A program made the translations under genes and the position numbers. DNA of 64,000 nucleotides, taken from contig JAIKWL010000065.1 of NCBI GenBank assembly GCA_024684815.1, positions 25,550 through 89,549 on the forward strand, read 5' to 3'. Below the pieces are notes generated by a model. The model had not been told where the DNA came from, ran no database searches, and was given only the letters and a program-made list of their open reading frames with translations. Numbering within the stretch: the stretch's first letter is position 1; each line of letters starts with the position of its first letter. The stretch is from Saccharofermentans sp. (GTDB lineage Bacteria > Bacillota > Clostridia > Saccharofermentanales > Saccharofermentanaceae). This document shows positions 8,223 through 17,326 of this stretch, in pieces.

Positions 8223-11211
8223 TATTCCTTGCCTGCATCTCGAGCCATTCGGTCTCTGTGATCAATATCTTCCTGGGTTTGCTCCCCTCAAAAGGTCCGA
8301 TGACTTTCTTTTTCTCAAGTTCATCGATCAGTCTGGCAGCTCTCGGATAACCAATCCCGAGTCTTCTCTGGAGGACGGAAACACTTGCACTGCCGTTCTC
8401 GATAACTGTCTGGACAGCCTGATTGAACATATCATCAACATCAGACGATCCGCCGGAGGAATTTGCAGAGGAAGCACCTGCTGCCTGACCTTCACCGGCT
8501 GTAACCCTGTCAATATCTTTGATGATCGTCTCGTCGTACATAGCACCGTATGTCTTCTTAAGGCAATTAACCACCGCTTCAACCTCTTTATCAGAAAGGA
8601 ATGCGCCCTGGCCTCTTACAGGCTGCGGGGCACTCATCGGGGCATAGAGCATGTCGCCTTTGCCGAGGAGTTTTTCCGCACCAATCTGATCGAGTATCGT
8701 TCTTGAATCGACACCTGATGTAACGGCAAAAGCTATTCTCGAACCGATATTAGCTTTGATTACGCCTGTGATTACATCTACTGAAGGTCTCTGTGTCGCG
8801 ATCAGCAGATGGATGCCTGCGGCTCTTGCAAGCGCAGCAAGTCTTGAGATATATGTCTCGACTTCTTTTGCAGCCACCATCATGAGCTCCGCAAGCTCGT
8901 CTATAACGAAAAGGATAAGTGGCAGATGTTCTACCTGCGGATCGTTCTTATACTTTTCGTTGAAGCCTTTGATATCCCTTACCTGTCCCTCTTCGAAAAG
9001 CTTATATCTTCTCTGCATCTCTGTTACAGCCCAGTTAAGCGCACCTGCAGCCTTCTTGGGATCAGTTATGACAGGCATGATGAGATGAGGAACGCCGTTA
9101 TATACTGAAAGTTCAACGACCTTGGGATCGACAAGTATCATCCTGACTTCTTCAGGTGAAGAGTGGACAAGGATACTTGTCAGGATCGAGTTGATACATA
9201 CCGACTTACCGGAACCTGTGGAACCGGCGATCATGAGGTGAGGCATTTTCGCAAGATCACAATAAATAGGTCTTCCGGGAATATCTCTTCCGAGAGCTAC
9301 AGTCAGAGGCGAAGAAGCCTTGAATTCCTTTGTCTCGACAAGTCCTCTTAACTGTACAGCCGTAGGAACATCATTAGGGATCTCAATACCGATAGCACTC
9401 TTTCCGGGGATCGGGGCTTCGATCCTTATTGAGATAGCTGCCATTGCAAGCATGATGTCATCCTGAAGATTGGTAACTCTCGATACCTTTGTTCCGGTCT
9501 CAAGTGTCAGCTCAAATCTTGTGATTGAAGGTCCGTGTGTAATGTTTACGACTTCGGCATTGATACCGAAGCTCTTAAGCGCATCTTCAAGCTTATGAGC
9601 CTTAGCTTTGAGTTTTCTCTCAAGATCGGCATCAGTGCGCTGTTTGATATCAGGTGCAAGACACGAAGTCGGTGCGGGTTTGTAGTTTCTGAGTCTTTTT
9701 CTCTGTGCGCGGACCTGCGCTTCATGCTGTTTTGTCTCTTCGGCGAATTCAATATTTGTTGTTACCCTGGAATGGTTTTCCTGAGATGAAGTCTTTATGA
9801 TCCTTCCCTCTGTCACGCTGTAACCTTCGGAATTATCACTGCCCTGATTGATCGTGATCCGCCCGTTTGAAGGGTCGGGAGCACTTACAGCCGGTGCAGT
9901 ATTTACGGCAGGAGTTTCTTCACCGTTTGAGATCAGCTGATCGTAGACTGACGGTTTGATCCTGGGTTCTCTTACAGAACGCTTCTGATCTGAGTAGTCA
10001 TATCCGGAACCTTCAGCATCTTCCCTGACTTCATAAGGATCCTCGGTTCCGCTGTAAATATCAGTCTCTTCGCCGGCAGAATGGCCCTGATCACTACCTG
10101 AAGCATCAAGATCATAAAAATCCTCTTTCTTCCCGTTATCAAGGAAAGAAAGATTCTTCTTTGGTTTCTTGACCTTGGCAGCTCCGGGGATATTCAGAGG
10201 ATCGGTGATATATCCGAAATCAGCATCCGGACCGTTTCTGTCCGATATATCATATTCTTTCTCGTTATATGCGAGCTTACCGGGATCCTGCATAACAGGC
10301 TGGATCTGCCCGCCTGTCAGCTTGTCGACATCCGTAAAGCCGGTAGATCCGTCGATCGGAAGATTCGTCATGAACGGTCCCATTTTCTCTCCCGAACCTT
10401 TATTACCCTGAACGAAAGGCGAATTTCCTGTATTAGCATTGTTAGGAGTTATCATGCCGTTATTGCCGTAACTGATAACGGTTGTTCCGGAAGTTTTACG
10501 GGACGGTCTTTGGGCAGCATTATTACCATAACCGTTGCCGGAATAAATCTGATATTCAGGATTTTTTCTGTGCTGGTTCTTGTGGCTTACCACACTGTTA
10601 TAGACTTTTCCTGAAGCGGTGCTTATTGCATGAGCCGTTTTCTTCGCAGTCGCTTTGAGCGATACCCTGAACACAAGCAGTATCTGTGTAAGAAGGAACA
10701 CAACTATAGCAAGAATACCTATGACTGTTCCGGTTACTTCATAAAGAGCAACGGCTATTGAACCGCCTACAATTCCGCCGGTCAGAACAGGTGCCGAATT
10801 AGCAGGATTGGTTACAATAGATGCTTCCGAACCGGACTCCCATAAGAGCGATAAAGCTTTCAAGGCAGATGTCTTACCGTCGGTATTAAGGCATAATCCC
10901 TGGAAATAACCCATATCCATCGATACGAGCGCAAGAAGCGCGGAAACAGAAACAAGAAGGAGGATAACGCTCCTGACTCTTATTCCTGAAACACCCTGTC
11001 GCTTCTCAAAGAAAACATCTAAAGCCACATAAAGGATATAGACCGGAATAGCATATGCGGCAACACCTATAAGTCCGAGGAAGAAATCCTTGGTGGCAGC
11101 TCCGATAATGCCAGTCAGGGAAACAGGCAGATAGAATATCAGTATTATTGCTATCGCAACGAAGAAAAGGACTATGCCTGCTGCTTCCTTGCGTGAAGTA
11201 TCCCTGCTCAA
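8212..11211 (-). CDS. ftsK: DNA translocase FtsK/SpoIIIE
   Basis: 999 residues, longer than SpoIIIE because of a low-complexity linker. Layout: four membrane helices (about 10-190), a polar linker rich in Gly, Ser and Asp (about 200-530), then the RecA-like motor with Walker A GSTGSGKS near 663-670, Walker B LILFVIDELAEL and the C-terminal gamma winged helix (SVSVLQRRLGIGYPRAARLI) that reads KOPS/SRS sequences. It pumps chromosomal DNA through the division or sporulation septum. It overlaps nudix by 4 bases and cinA by 11. Confidence 0.97.
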   Translation of the reverse strand: MSRDTSRKEAAGIVLFFVAIAIILIFYLPVSLTGIIGAATKDFFLGLIGVAAYAIPVYILYVALDVFFEKRQGVSGIRVRSVILLLVSVSALLALVSMDMGYFQGLCLNTDGKTSALKALSLLWESGSEASIVTNPANSAPVLTGGIVGGSIAVALYEVTGTVIGILAIVVFLLTQILLVFRVSLKATAKKTAHAISTASGKVYNSVVSHKNQHRKNPEYQIYSGNGYGNNAAQRPSRKTSGTTVISYGNNGMITPNNANTGNSPFVQGNKGSGEKMGPFMTNLPIDGSTGFTDVDKLTGGQIQPVMQDPGKLAYNEKEYDISDRNGPDADFGYITDPLNIPGAAKVKKPKKNLSFLDNGKKEDFYDLDASGSDQGHSAGEETDIYSGTEDPYEVREDAEGSGYDYSDQKRSVREPRIKPSVYDQLISNGEETPAVNTAPAVSAPDPSNGRITINQGSDNSEGYSVTEGRIIKTSSQENHSRVTTNIEFAEETKQHEAQVRAQRKRLRNYKPAPTSCLAPDIKQRTDADLERKLKAKAHKLEDALKSFGINAEVVNITHGPSITRFELTLETGTKVSRVTNLQDDIMLAMAAISIRIEAPIPGKSAIGIEIPNDVPTAVQLRGLVETKEFKASSPLTVALGRDIPGRPIYCDLAKMPHLMIAGSTGSGKSVCINSILTSILVHSSPEEVRMILVDPKVVELSVYNGVPHLIMPVITDPKKAAGALNWAVTEMQRRYKLFEEGQVRDIKGFNEKYKNDPQVEHLPLILFVIDELAELMMVAAKEVETYISRLAALARAAGIHLLIATQRPSVDVITGVIKANIGSRIAFAVTSGVDSRTILDQIGAEKLLGKGDMLYAPMSAPQPVRGQGAFLSDKEVEAVVNCLKKTYGAMYDETIIKDIDRVTAGEGQAAGASSANSSGGSSDVDDMFNQAVQTVIENGSASVSVLQRRLGIGYPRAARLIDELEKKKVIGPFEGSKPRKILITETEWLEMQARNSDG

Positions 11212-11768
11212 ATCCCAAACCTCCCGGCTGCCTTATATAGTAAAACCAAAGTCTTGGCATCCTGTATCTCATTGTTTTCAGCCATCTCCAGAGCCTTATT
11301 CAGCGGCATCTTTACCGTAGCCAGATATTCATTCGGATCAGGCTCGCCGCCTTTATACTCAAGACCGGTGCCAATGAACAGACTGATCACTTCAGAACAA
11401 TAACCCGGAGTGGCAGCTATGGCGCCGGCACTTTCTATATTCCTGGCGATAAACCCTGTCTCTTCCGTAATCTCCCTGCTCACACATGAAAGAGGATCTT
11501 CATCCTTTTCAAGCTTGCCTGCGGGAGCTTCAAGCATCACCTTTTCAAACGGACTCCTGAACTGTCTGACCAGATAGCAGTTACCCTGATCATCAACGGG
11601 CAGTATGCATGCTCCGCCGGGATGTTTTACTATCTCTCTGACAGCAGGCTTACCTTCCGGGGTAAGTATCTTCTTTACTTCAACATCGAAAACCCTGCCT
11701 TCAAAGACCGTTATCGAATCCACGGTCTTTTCGAAAAGCATATCTTCACTGCAATTGATCTTCCCCAT
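11208..11768 (-). CDS. NUDIX hydrolase, ADP-ribose pyrophosphatase type
   Basis: 186 residues. A complete Nudix box is visible (G-x5-E-x7-REITEETGF, starting at GKLEKDE), preceded by the typical VRQFRSPFEKVMLEAPAG strand. The family hydrolyses ADP-ribose or related nucleoside diphosphate sugars with Mg2+. The gene is joined to rnhA by a 1-base overlap and to ftsK by a 4-base overlap. Substrate preference cannot be read from the sequence; ADP-ribose is the common one for this subgroup. Confidence 0.9.
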   Translation of the reverse strand: MGKINCSEDMLFEKTVDSITVFEGRVFDVEVKKILTPEGKPAVREIVKHPGGACILPVDDQGNCYLVRQFRSPFEKVMLEAPAGKLEKDEDPLSCVSREITEETGFIARNIESAGAIAATPGYCSEVISLFIGTGLEYKGGEPDPNEYLATVKMPLNKALEMAENNEIQDAKTLVLLYKAAGRFGI

Positions 11769-12232
11769 CAGGATTTCCCCTTATTTCCGCTTATCTTTTT
11801 CCATTCAGCGACAGCAAGTTCGTCGCAACGGTTATTGAATTCGTTATCAGCATGACCCTTGACTTTTATAAACTTCACATCATGCATTGAAGTAAGCCTT
11901 ATCAGTTCCTTCCACAGATCACTGTTGGCAACTTCAGCCTTAGCGCTGTTTTTCCAGCCGTTTCTGATCCAGCTGTCGATCCAGTTCTGTGTAAAGGCAT
12001 TAACGACATATGCACTGTCACTGTAGATCTCGACTTTACAGCGGCGCTTTAATGCCCGCAGGCCTTCGATAACCGCCATTAGTTCCATACGGTTATTCGT
12101 TGTGTTATCTTCACCGCCTGAAAGTTCTTTTTTTACGCCGCCTGCCATAAGAACAGCAGCCCAACCGCCCGGACCGGGATTACCGGAACACGCACCGTCG
12201 GTATAGATTATCACTTCGTTGATAACTGCCAT
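11768..12232 (-). CDS. rnhA: Ribonuclease HI
   Basis: 154 residues, standard length. The catalytic carboxylates are in place: Asp in IYTDGACSGNPGPGGWA, Glu in NRMELMAVIEGL, Asp in YSDSAYVVNAF and Asp in the C-terminal NNRCDELA, with His in KVKGHADNEF. The enzyme removes RNA from RNA-DNA hybrids. It lies 17 bases after proC and overlaps the nudix gene by one base. Confidence 0.96.
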   Translation of the reverse strand: MAVINEVIIYTDGACSGNPGPGGWAAVLMAGGVKKELSGGEDNTTNNRMELMAVIEGLRALKRRCKVEIYSDSAYVVNAFTQNWIDSWIRNGWKNSAKAEVANSDLWKELIRLTSMHDVKFIKVKGHADNEFNNRCDELAVAEWKKISGNKGKS

Positions 12233-12249
12233 GCTAATCCGGGAAAGGC

Positions 12250-13053
12250 TTATTTATTGCCCTTCATCTCCTGAGTCTTATCGTAAGCTGCAGTAACTGA
12301 CTTGATAACAGCATTTCTTAATCCGTTCTCCTCAAGAGCCATAACTCCTGCAATCGTTGTTCCTCCGGGAGAGCAGACCATATCTTTCAACACTGCAGGA
12401 TGCTTACCGGTCTCAAGAGCCAGCTTGCCGGAACCGGCAACAGTAGCTGCAGCTATCTTGAGCGCATCGGCTCTTTTTATCCCGAGACTTACTGCGGCAT
12501 CGGCCATAGCTTCGATAAAGAGCATTACATAAGCAGGTCCCGTACCGGACACACAGCCGATGGCATCCAATGTATTCTCATCGCAGAGAATAGTCTCTCC
12601 GCATGTATTAAGAAGCTCTAAAACAAACTCGGACTCCCCGTCGCTTAATCCGACAGGACATACTGCTGAAACACCAAGTCCGACCTGAGCAGGTGTATTG
12701 GGCATTATCCTGACGAACTTTCTTCCTTCACCCAGGATGCCTCCGATCCTCGCACATGTGACCGCAGCAGCTATTGAAAGCACTATTGCTTCAGGCTTTA
12801 AGTCATCCCTGATACTCTTCAGAGCGTCATCAAAATGAACAGGCTTTACAGCCATAAGTATATAATCTGCATCCTTAACCGCTTCATTTATCGAAGAAGC
12901 AGCGTTAACGCCTAATTCTTCAGCACATCCGGTGCATGCCTCCGTAAAAACATCGAAGCACCATGCTTCTTCAGGTCTGATGACTCCACCCCTGACAAAA
13001 CCGCCCAAAAGCGCCTTGCCCATATTGCCGGTACCGATAACTGCTAATTTCAT
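12250..13053 (-). CDS. proC: Pyrroline-5-carboxylate reductase
   Basis: 267 residues, normal length. The N-terminal NAD(P)-binding motif VIGTGNMGKALLGG, the ILMAVKPVHFDD segment and the substrate-site region GCVSGTGPAYVMLFIEAMADAAV are clear, ending in the CSPGGTTIAGVMALE signature. It catalyses the last step of proline synthesis with NAD(P)H. It appears to be the first gene of the minus-strand run through rnhA, nudix, ftsK, cinA and murJ. Confidence 0.95.
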   Translation of the reverse strand: MKLAVIGTGNMGKALLGGFVRGGVIRPEEAWCFDVFTEACTGCAEELGVNAASSINEAVKDADYILMAVKPVHFDDALKSIRDDLKPEAIVLSIAAAVTCARIGGILGEGRKFVRIMPNTPAQVGLGVSAVCPVGLSDGESEFVLELLNTCGETILCDENTLDAIGCVSGTGPAYVMLFIEAMADAAVSLGIKRADALKIAAATVAGSGKLALETGKHPAVLKDMVCSPGGTTIAGVMALEENGLRNAVIKSVTAAYDKTQEMKGNK

Positions 13054-13109
13054 AAAGCCTTCTCCTTATATTAATATATATGCAGGCGACTTAAATCTTA
13101 ACATTACCC

Positions 13110-13138
13110 TTGACATAGTGCAAACCAACGATTAAACT
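13110..13138 (+). promoter_or_regulatory. Promoter of tRNA-Trp
   Basis: TTGACA at 13110-13115 and TAAACT at 13133-13138 with a 17-base spacer, about 15 bases upstream of the mature tRNA. Confidence 0.65.
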
Positions 13139-13153
13139 GTTCGTTGCAACGAA

Positions 13154-13228
13154 GGGGAGTGGCTCAACGGTAGAGCAGCGGTCTCCAAAACCGCCGGTTG
13201 CGCGTTCAAATCGTGTCTCCCCTGCCAT
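13154..13228 (+). tRNA. tRNA-Trp (anticodon CCA)
   Basis: The acceptor arms AGGGGAG (13154-13160) and CTCCCCT (13218-13224) pair fully, with G as discriminator and encoded CCA at 13226-13228. The D arm (GCTC...GAGC), the anticodon arm GCGGT-CTCCAAA-ACCGC with anticodon CCA, and the T arm around GTTCAAAT are all present. The T stem contains two G-U pairs. It is followed directly by a strong terminator. Confidence 0.95.
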
Positions 13229-13231
13229 TTA

Positions 13232-13286
13232 AAGGACCTGCTCATCGGTGATCAGTTATCACTTCCGGGCAGGTCCTTTTTGTTTC
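13232..13286 (+). terminator. Terminator after tRNA-Trp
   Basis: AAAGGACCTGC (13232-13242) pairs perfectly with GCAGGTCCTTT (13270-13280), followed by a T-rich tail. The tRNA is therefore a single-gene transcript. Confidence 0.85.
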
Positions 13287-13325
13287 ACTAAAAAATTGTC
13301 CCAATAAACTTAATCTGATTGTAAT

Positions 13326-14432
13326 TTATGTGGACTCTGTTACTGATTCTGTTATAGACTCGGTTACTGACTCGCTTGCTGTTCCTGACAGGTTCGCAAA
13401 ATCCGAGTCATCGTAATTGGTTCCTATTTGGGAACTCTTTACCGCAGTCCTCGGAACAGCTTCGATCACGATGTAAGTAGTATCGTTGTTCTTTGTAGGG
13501 ATCAGCCTGATAGCATAATTGCCTTTGACACTGTATTTCCCGTCTCCGCTGTAATCGCCAAGCATTCCCAGAGCAATATTCATCGCAACAAAGTGTTCCA
13601 TATCAGGATAGAGTGTCTCCAGAGTATTGGCTGTATACATCCATACCGGGTTAACATCCTCATCGTAAGGAACATAGATCCTTATATATGCCATATAGCC
13701 ATCGCTTCTTCTGGCCGCACCTTCAACACCGGCATTGGGATAATATCTGACGGGACCTGCAAAATAATCCGCATATGATCTGCTTACCTTAAACTCTTCA
13801 TTGTCACCCAGGATACTCGGAGTAATGCTGCGGTCAACATAAGGAACAGGATTCAGTCCGATATCCAGTCCGCTGTTCATCAAAGAAAGCATCACTTCGG
13901 ATTGATTGAATCTTGTCTTGAATTCCTCATATGTGATACCCATCGATTTTGTTGATGCTTCGGGCAGAACAAAGTAGATTCCCGAGATGATCAAGGCAGC
14001 AAAAGCGAGCAGGATCAACACCGGTATAAGAGGATCTATCTTGCATTTCTCGATAAAAGGAAGTTTTCTGAATTCCTCATTCTCTTTTTTGGTCTTAAGT
14101 TCAGCTTCAGAAACAACTGCCTTTTCCTCTGATACTTCAGCATCAGCTTCTTTATCTTCGGCAGCAGGTTCTTCTTTTTCATCCGCTTCACTGTCAGAAG
14201 ATTCTACTAAATCATCTTCAGATTCACTTTCAGATGATTCTGTAACTTTTCCTTTAAACTCATATTCGGTTTCTGCTTCTTTTACCTCTTCATCCGTTTC
14301 GGAGTCTTTATCGGTTTCTTTTATCTCATCAACAGACGCATCATTATCAAGGCTGATCTTCTCATCTGCTTCTTGCGCGGTGATCTCATTATTCTTTTCA
14401 GGTGCTTTGCCCTTATTTTCAGATTTAGACAT
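13326..14432 (-). CDS. Acidic single-pass membrane protein of unknown function
   Basis: 368 residues. ATG 14432 is chosen because GGAGGA lies 7 bases upstream; the track-length start at 14447 lacks this. The first 125 residues are extremely acidic and low in complexity (runs of Glu, Asp, Ser), followed by one membrane helix (PLIPVLILLAFAALIISGIY, about residues 135-155), an extracytoplasmic domain of about 190 residues, and a C-terminal repeat of SESVTE/SITE units. I do not recognise the extracellular domain. The topology suggests a membrane-anchored protein with a disordered cytoplasmic tail. Confidence 0.7.
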   Translation of the reverse strand: MSKSENKGKAPEKNNEITAQEADEKISLDNDASVDEIKETDKDSETDEEVKEAETEYEFKGKVTESSESESEDDLVESSDSEADEKEEPAAEDKEADAEVSEEKAVVSEAELKTKKENEEFRKLPFIEKCKIDPLIPVLILLAFAALIISGIYFVLPEASTKSMGITYEEFKTRFNQSEVMLSLMNSGLDIGLNPVPYVDRSITPSILGDNEEFKVSRSYADYFAGPVRYYPNAGVEGAARRSDGYMAYIRIYVPYDEDVNPVWMYTANTLETLYPDMEHFVAMNIALGMLGDYSGDGKYSVKGNYAIRLIPTKNNDTTYIVIEAVPRTAVKSSQIGTNYDDSDFANLSGTASESVTESITESVTEST

Positions 14433-14559
14433 ACAGGAATCCTCCATTTTGACCCGAATATTATAAAATTAAAGTCCGCACTTGTAAAATCTCTGCATTA
14501 AGCTTTCCAATCGTGTAAAATATCTGTTGTCGGAAAACATTTTTAAGGGGGATAAATAA

Positions 14560-15264
14560 ATGCCGCATTTATTGATCTCGGGTGGCAGCCGTGGTATCGG
14601 CAAAGCGTGCGTAAAGCTTTTTTCCGGTAACGGTTATAAAGTATCTTCCTTCAGCCGTACCGGAGTTCCGGACGATGCAATTGACGGCGTATCATATTTT
14701 GCATGCGATGTCAGGGATCCTGATTCTGCAACAAGAACCGTTCAGGAAGCCGTCGAAATGAATGGACCTGTTGATGTGCTTATCTCCAACGCCGGTATAG
14801 CACAGTCAGGACTTGCCCAGGATATGAAGTATGAGGACTACAGGAACATAATGGATACAAATTTCGGAGGCCTCTTTAATCTTTCCGGCGCAGTTATTCC
14901 TCTGATGGTAAGACAAGGAAGCGGTGTAATACTTGCCGTATCCTCAATGTGGGGACAGACCGGTGCTTCTTGTGAGGCTCTTTATTCAGCAAGCAAGGGC
15001 GCCGTTGATTCATATATAAAAGCACTTGCAAAAGAATTAGGACCTTCCGGCATAAGAGTAAATGCCGTATCACCGGGTGTTGTAAACACAGACATGATGA
15101 GCGGATATGATGACGATGCAAAACAGGTTCTCTGTGGTGACACACCTTTAGGAAGACTCGGCACACCTGAAGAGATTGCAGAAGCGCTGTTTTTCCTTCA
15201 GTCTGACAAAGCCTCATTTATCACAGGTCAGATCATCGGAGTAAACGGCGGATACCTCATTTAA
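14560..15264 (+). CDS. Short-chain dehydrogenase/reductase (FabG-like)
   Basis: 234 residues with classical SDR motifs: GGSRGIGKACV cofactor loop, NAGIAQSGL, catalytic Ser in VSSMWGQTG and YSASKGAV (Tyr-x-x-x-Lys), and a C-terminal GGYLI. It starts 11 bases after AAGGGGG. SDRs of this size and type include 3-oxoacyl-ACP reductases and the EF-P aminopentanone reductase YmfI. There is no fatty-acid gene context here, so the substrate is left open. Confidence 0.85.
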   Translation: MPHLLISGGSRGIGKACVKLFSGNGYKVSSFSRTGVPDDAIDGVSYFACDVRDPDSATRTVQEAVEMNGPVDVLISNAGIAQSGLAQDMKYEDYRNIMDTNFGGLFNLSGAVIPLMVRQGSGVILAVSSMWGQTGASCEALYSASKGAVDSYIKALAKELGPSGIRVNAVSPGVVNTDMMSGYDDDAKQVLCGDTPLGRLGTPEEIAEALFFLQSDKASFITGQIIGVNGGYLI

Positions 15265-15348
15265 TTGAATTGTCCCATGTAATCATTTAGAATATTTAGT
15301 ACTGTGTCTTTTTGTCACTGAATCTATGCCTCAGAAAGGAGAGGACTT

Positions 15349-16716
15349 ATGGCTTCCAATAACTATTCAAAGATCACACCCGAGATAATGCGTCTTGCCG
15401 AGATCTGCAAATCAAACGCCATAGATCCTGAGCTCTACACCACCTATGATGTCAAGCGCGGCCTGAGAGACATTAACGGTAAGGGAGTACTTACAGGACT
15501 TACGAGGATTTCCGAAGTCAATGCTACCAAGGTTGTTGACGGTGAGATCCAGCCCGCACCCGGAGAGCTTTTTTATCGCGGTATCAACGTAAAAGAGATG
15601 ATCAAGGGTCAGCCCGAAGAGATGCACTGCGGTTTTGAAGAGACCACTTATCTCCTGCTTTTCGGCAAACTTCCGAACGAACAGGAATTAAGGGACTTCA
15701 GAGTCCTTCTTGCTGAATCTCGTTCGAAAATGCCGAAGAACTTTTTCAGGGACGTAATCATGCAGAAGCCCTCTTCCGACCTTATGAACAACATACAAAG
15801 AGGCGTTCTGAATCTATATGCTTATGATACACAGGCTGCTGACACATCCATTCCGAATGTGTTAAGACAGTCCCTGGAACTGATATCGATCTTCCCGATG
15901 CTTGCTGTACACAGCTACAATGCAATGCGCTATTATCTGGACCGTGATTCTTTGGTAGTCCACAGACCAAGACCGGATTTATCAACTGCCGAGAATTTCC
16001 TGTATATGCTGAGAGCAGACAATAGATTCACACCGCTCGAAGCAAAGATACTCGATGTATCTCTTATGCTTCACGCAGAACATGGCGGCGGTAACAACTC
16101 TACTTTTACAACACACGTTGTAACGAGTTCAGGAACCGACACATACGCTTCTGTCGTTGCCGCATTGAGTTCGCTTAAGGGCCCTAAACACGGCGGCGCA
16201 AACATTATGGTTGTCAAGATGTTCAAGGAATTGGAAAGAAGCATCTCAGACTGGGAAGATAACGACGAGATCCTTGCATATCTTGAGAGGATCCTTCATA
16301 AGGATGCATTTGACCGTTCAGGTGTCATTTACGGAATGGGACATGCGATCTATTCTGTTTCCGATCCGAGAGCACAGATCTTCAAGCGCTATGTTAAGGA
16401 TCTCTCTGCCGAGAAAGGCAGGACCAAGGAATTCGAATTCTACGAAAGAGTTGAAAAGCTTTCGGCTGAGCTTATTGCTGCCGAACGCAGGATCTATAAG
16501 GGTGTCTCCGCAAATATCGATTTTTACAGCGGATTCGTTTATTCAATGCTCGGCATCCCGATGGAACTCTACACTCCCCTCTTTGCCATAGCAAGGATCT
16601 CCGGCTGGTCGGCACACAGAATCGAAGAACTCAACGGCAAGGGCAAGATCATCAGACCCGCATATAAAAGCGTTCAGCCGAGAGTCGATTATCATCAGAT
16701 TGGCGAAAGAGAATAA
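15349..16716 (+). CDS. Citrate synthase (citrate/2-methylcitrate synthase family)
   Basis: 455 residues, in the size range of the long clostridial type. Catalytic motifs are clear: His in LMLHAEHGGGNNSTFT, His in GMGHAIYSVSDPRA and the GPKHGGAN segment. It condenses oxaloacetate and acetyl-CoA. No aconitase or isocitrate dehydrogenase gene is in the window, so it may feed a partial pathway to glutamate; that is inference. The start is fixed by AAAGGAGAGGA upstream. Confidence 0.93.
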   Translation: MASNNYSKITPEIMRLAEICKSNAIDPELYTTYDVKRGLRDINGKGVLTGLTRISEVNATKVVDGEIQPAPGELFYRGINVKEMIKGQPEEMHCGFEETTYLLLFGKLPNEQELRDFRVLLAESRSKMPKNFFRDVIMQKPSSDLMNNIQRGVLNLYAYDTQAADTSIPNVLRQSLELISIFPMLAVHSYNAMRYYLDRDSLVVHRPRPDLSTAENFLYMLRADNRFTPLEAKILDVSLMLHAEHGGGNNSTFTTHVVTSSGTDTYASVVAALSSLKGPKHGGANIMVVKMFKELERSISDWEDNDEILAYLERILHKDAFDRSGVIYGMGHAIYSVSDPRAQIFKRYVKDLSAEKGRTKEFEFYERVEKLSAELIAAERRIYKGVSANIDFYSGFVYSMLGIPMELYTPLFAIARISGWSAHRIEELNGKGKIIRPAYKSVQPRVDYHQIGERE

Positions 16717-16747
16717 GAACTTTCTGAATAATACTGAAACTAAGCTT

Positions 16748-16775
16748 AAGGGGTGCCTCAATTGAGACACCCCTT
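16748..16775. terminator. Inverted repeat after citrate synthase (probable terminator)
   Basis: AAGGGGTGCCTC and GAGACACCCCTT form a 12-bp stem (one mismatch) around AATT, 31 bases after the citrate-synthase stop. There is no T tract, so termination efficiency is uncertain. It also lies between convergent genes. Confidence 0.5.
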
Positions 16776-16831
16776 ACAAACCAAAAAGTTATTTACTTAC
16801 AAGAGATAAAGACTAAAAGATCTGTCAAGCT

Positions 16832-17089
16832 TTATTTCTCATCTTCGACTTTTCCGAAAAGGTTAAGTCTGAAAAGCATTGCCTCGTCATCAGGATCAGA
16901 GCAGGAAATCTTTGCATTGCATACGATACCGCCCTCGATAAGCTTCATGATACCGGTGATCTGGCTGAGCTTACTCTTAAGGTTGAAGCGGTCACCTTCA
17001 TCCGTAAGAAGTATTACGCTACCCTTGCACTCATCAAGTGCCTTCATAAGTGTTGCAACATCAATGTTGTCTAAGTAAAAAGCTTTCAT
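16832..17089 (-). CDS. Small protein of unknown function (85 aa)
   Basis: The reading frame is open further upstream, but AAGGAGGT lies 7 bases before ATG 17089, which decides the start. The 85 residues begin MKAFYLDNIDVATLMKALDE and appear to form alternating helix and strand elements with no signal or membrane segment. The N-terminal part describes a repeat-like unit (LMKALDECKGSVILLTDEGDRFNLKSKL). I recall similar short proteins in other Clostridia without known function. It is a single cytoplasmic gene with its own strong ribosome binding site. Confidence 0.7.
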   Translation of the reverse strand: MKAFYLDNIDVATLMKALDECKGSVILLTDEGDRFNLKSKLSQITGIMKLIEGGIVCNAKISCSDPDDEAMLFRLNLFGKVEDEK

Positions 17090-17230
17090 ATGTAATACCT
17101 CCTTAAATGGTATAAATTCCTTTTTTACTATCCCCAAAGGCTTTCCCTTTGGACAACCTAATGCTACACTTCTTCCCGTTTTCACTCAATGGATTTGTTG
17201 AACATATTGCATAATGAACGCTTCTTGTTT

Positions 17231-17247
17231 TTGTGCATATTGCACAA
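17231..17247. repeat. Perfect 7-bp inverted repeat upstream of the 85-aa gene
   Basis: TTGTGCA-TAT-TGCACAA, about 145 bases upstream of the ATG at 17089. Just before it a related ACATATTGCATAATG occurs. The size and symmetry fit a repressor site, but no regulator can be named. Confidence 0.4.
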
Positions 17248-17259
17248 CTAATTAAATGA

Positions 17260-17290
17260 GGATCCGGTACTTATATAAGTGTCCGGATCC
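17260..17290 (-). terminator. Hairpin downstream of lysA
   Basis: GGATCCGG (17260-17267) and CCGGATCC (17283-17290) enclose a self-complementary ACTTATATAAGT, giving a long stem downstream of the lysA stop. The T tract is weak, so a terminator call is probable rather than certain. Confidence 0.5.
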
Positions 17291-17326
17291 CCTTAAACGC
17301 CTTATTTTATTGATCTTCATCGGCTA

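Noticed and set aside
14894-15217. 107-aa minus-strand frame inside the SDR gene
   Set aside because: Antisense shadow of a well-supported gene; no ribosome binding site.
17229-17259. Tandem ATATTGCA repeats as a CRISPR-like or iteron array
   Set aside because: Only two or three partial copies with irregular spacing; better read as a single inverted repeat.
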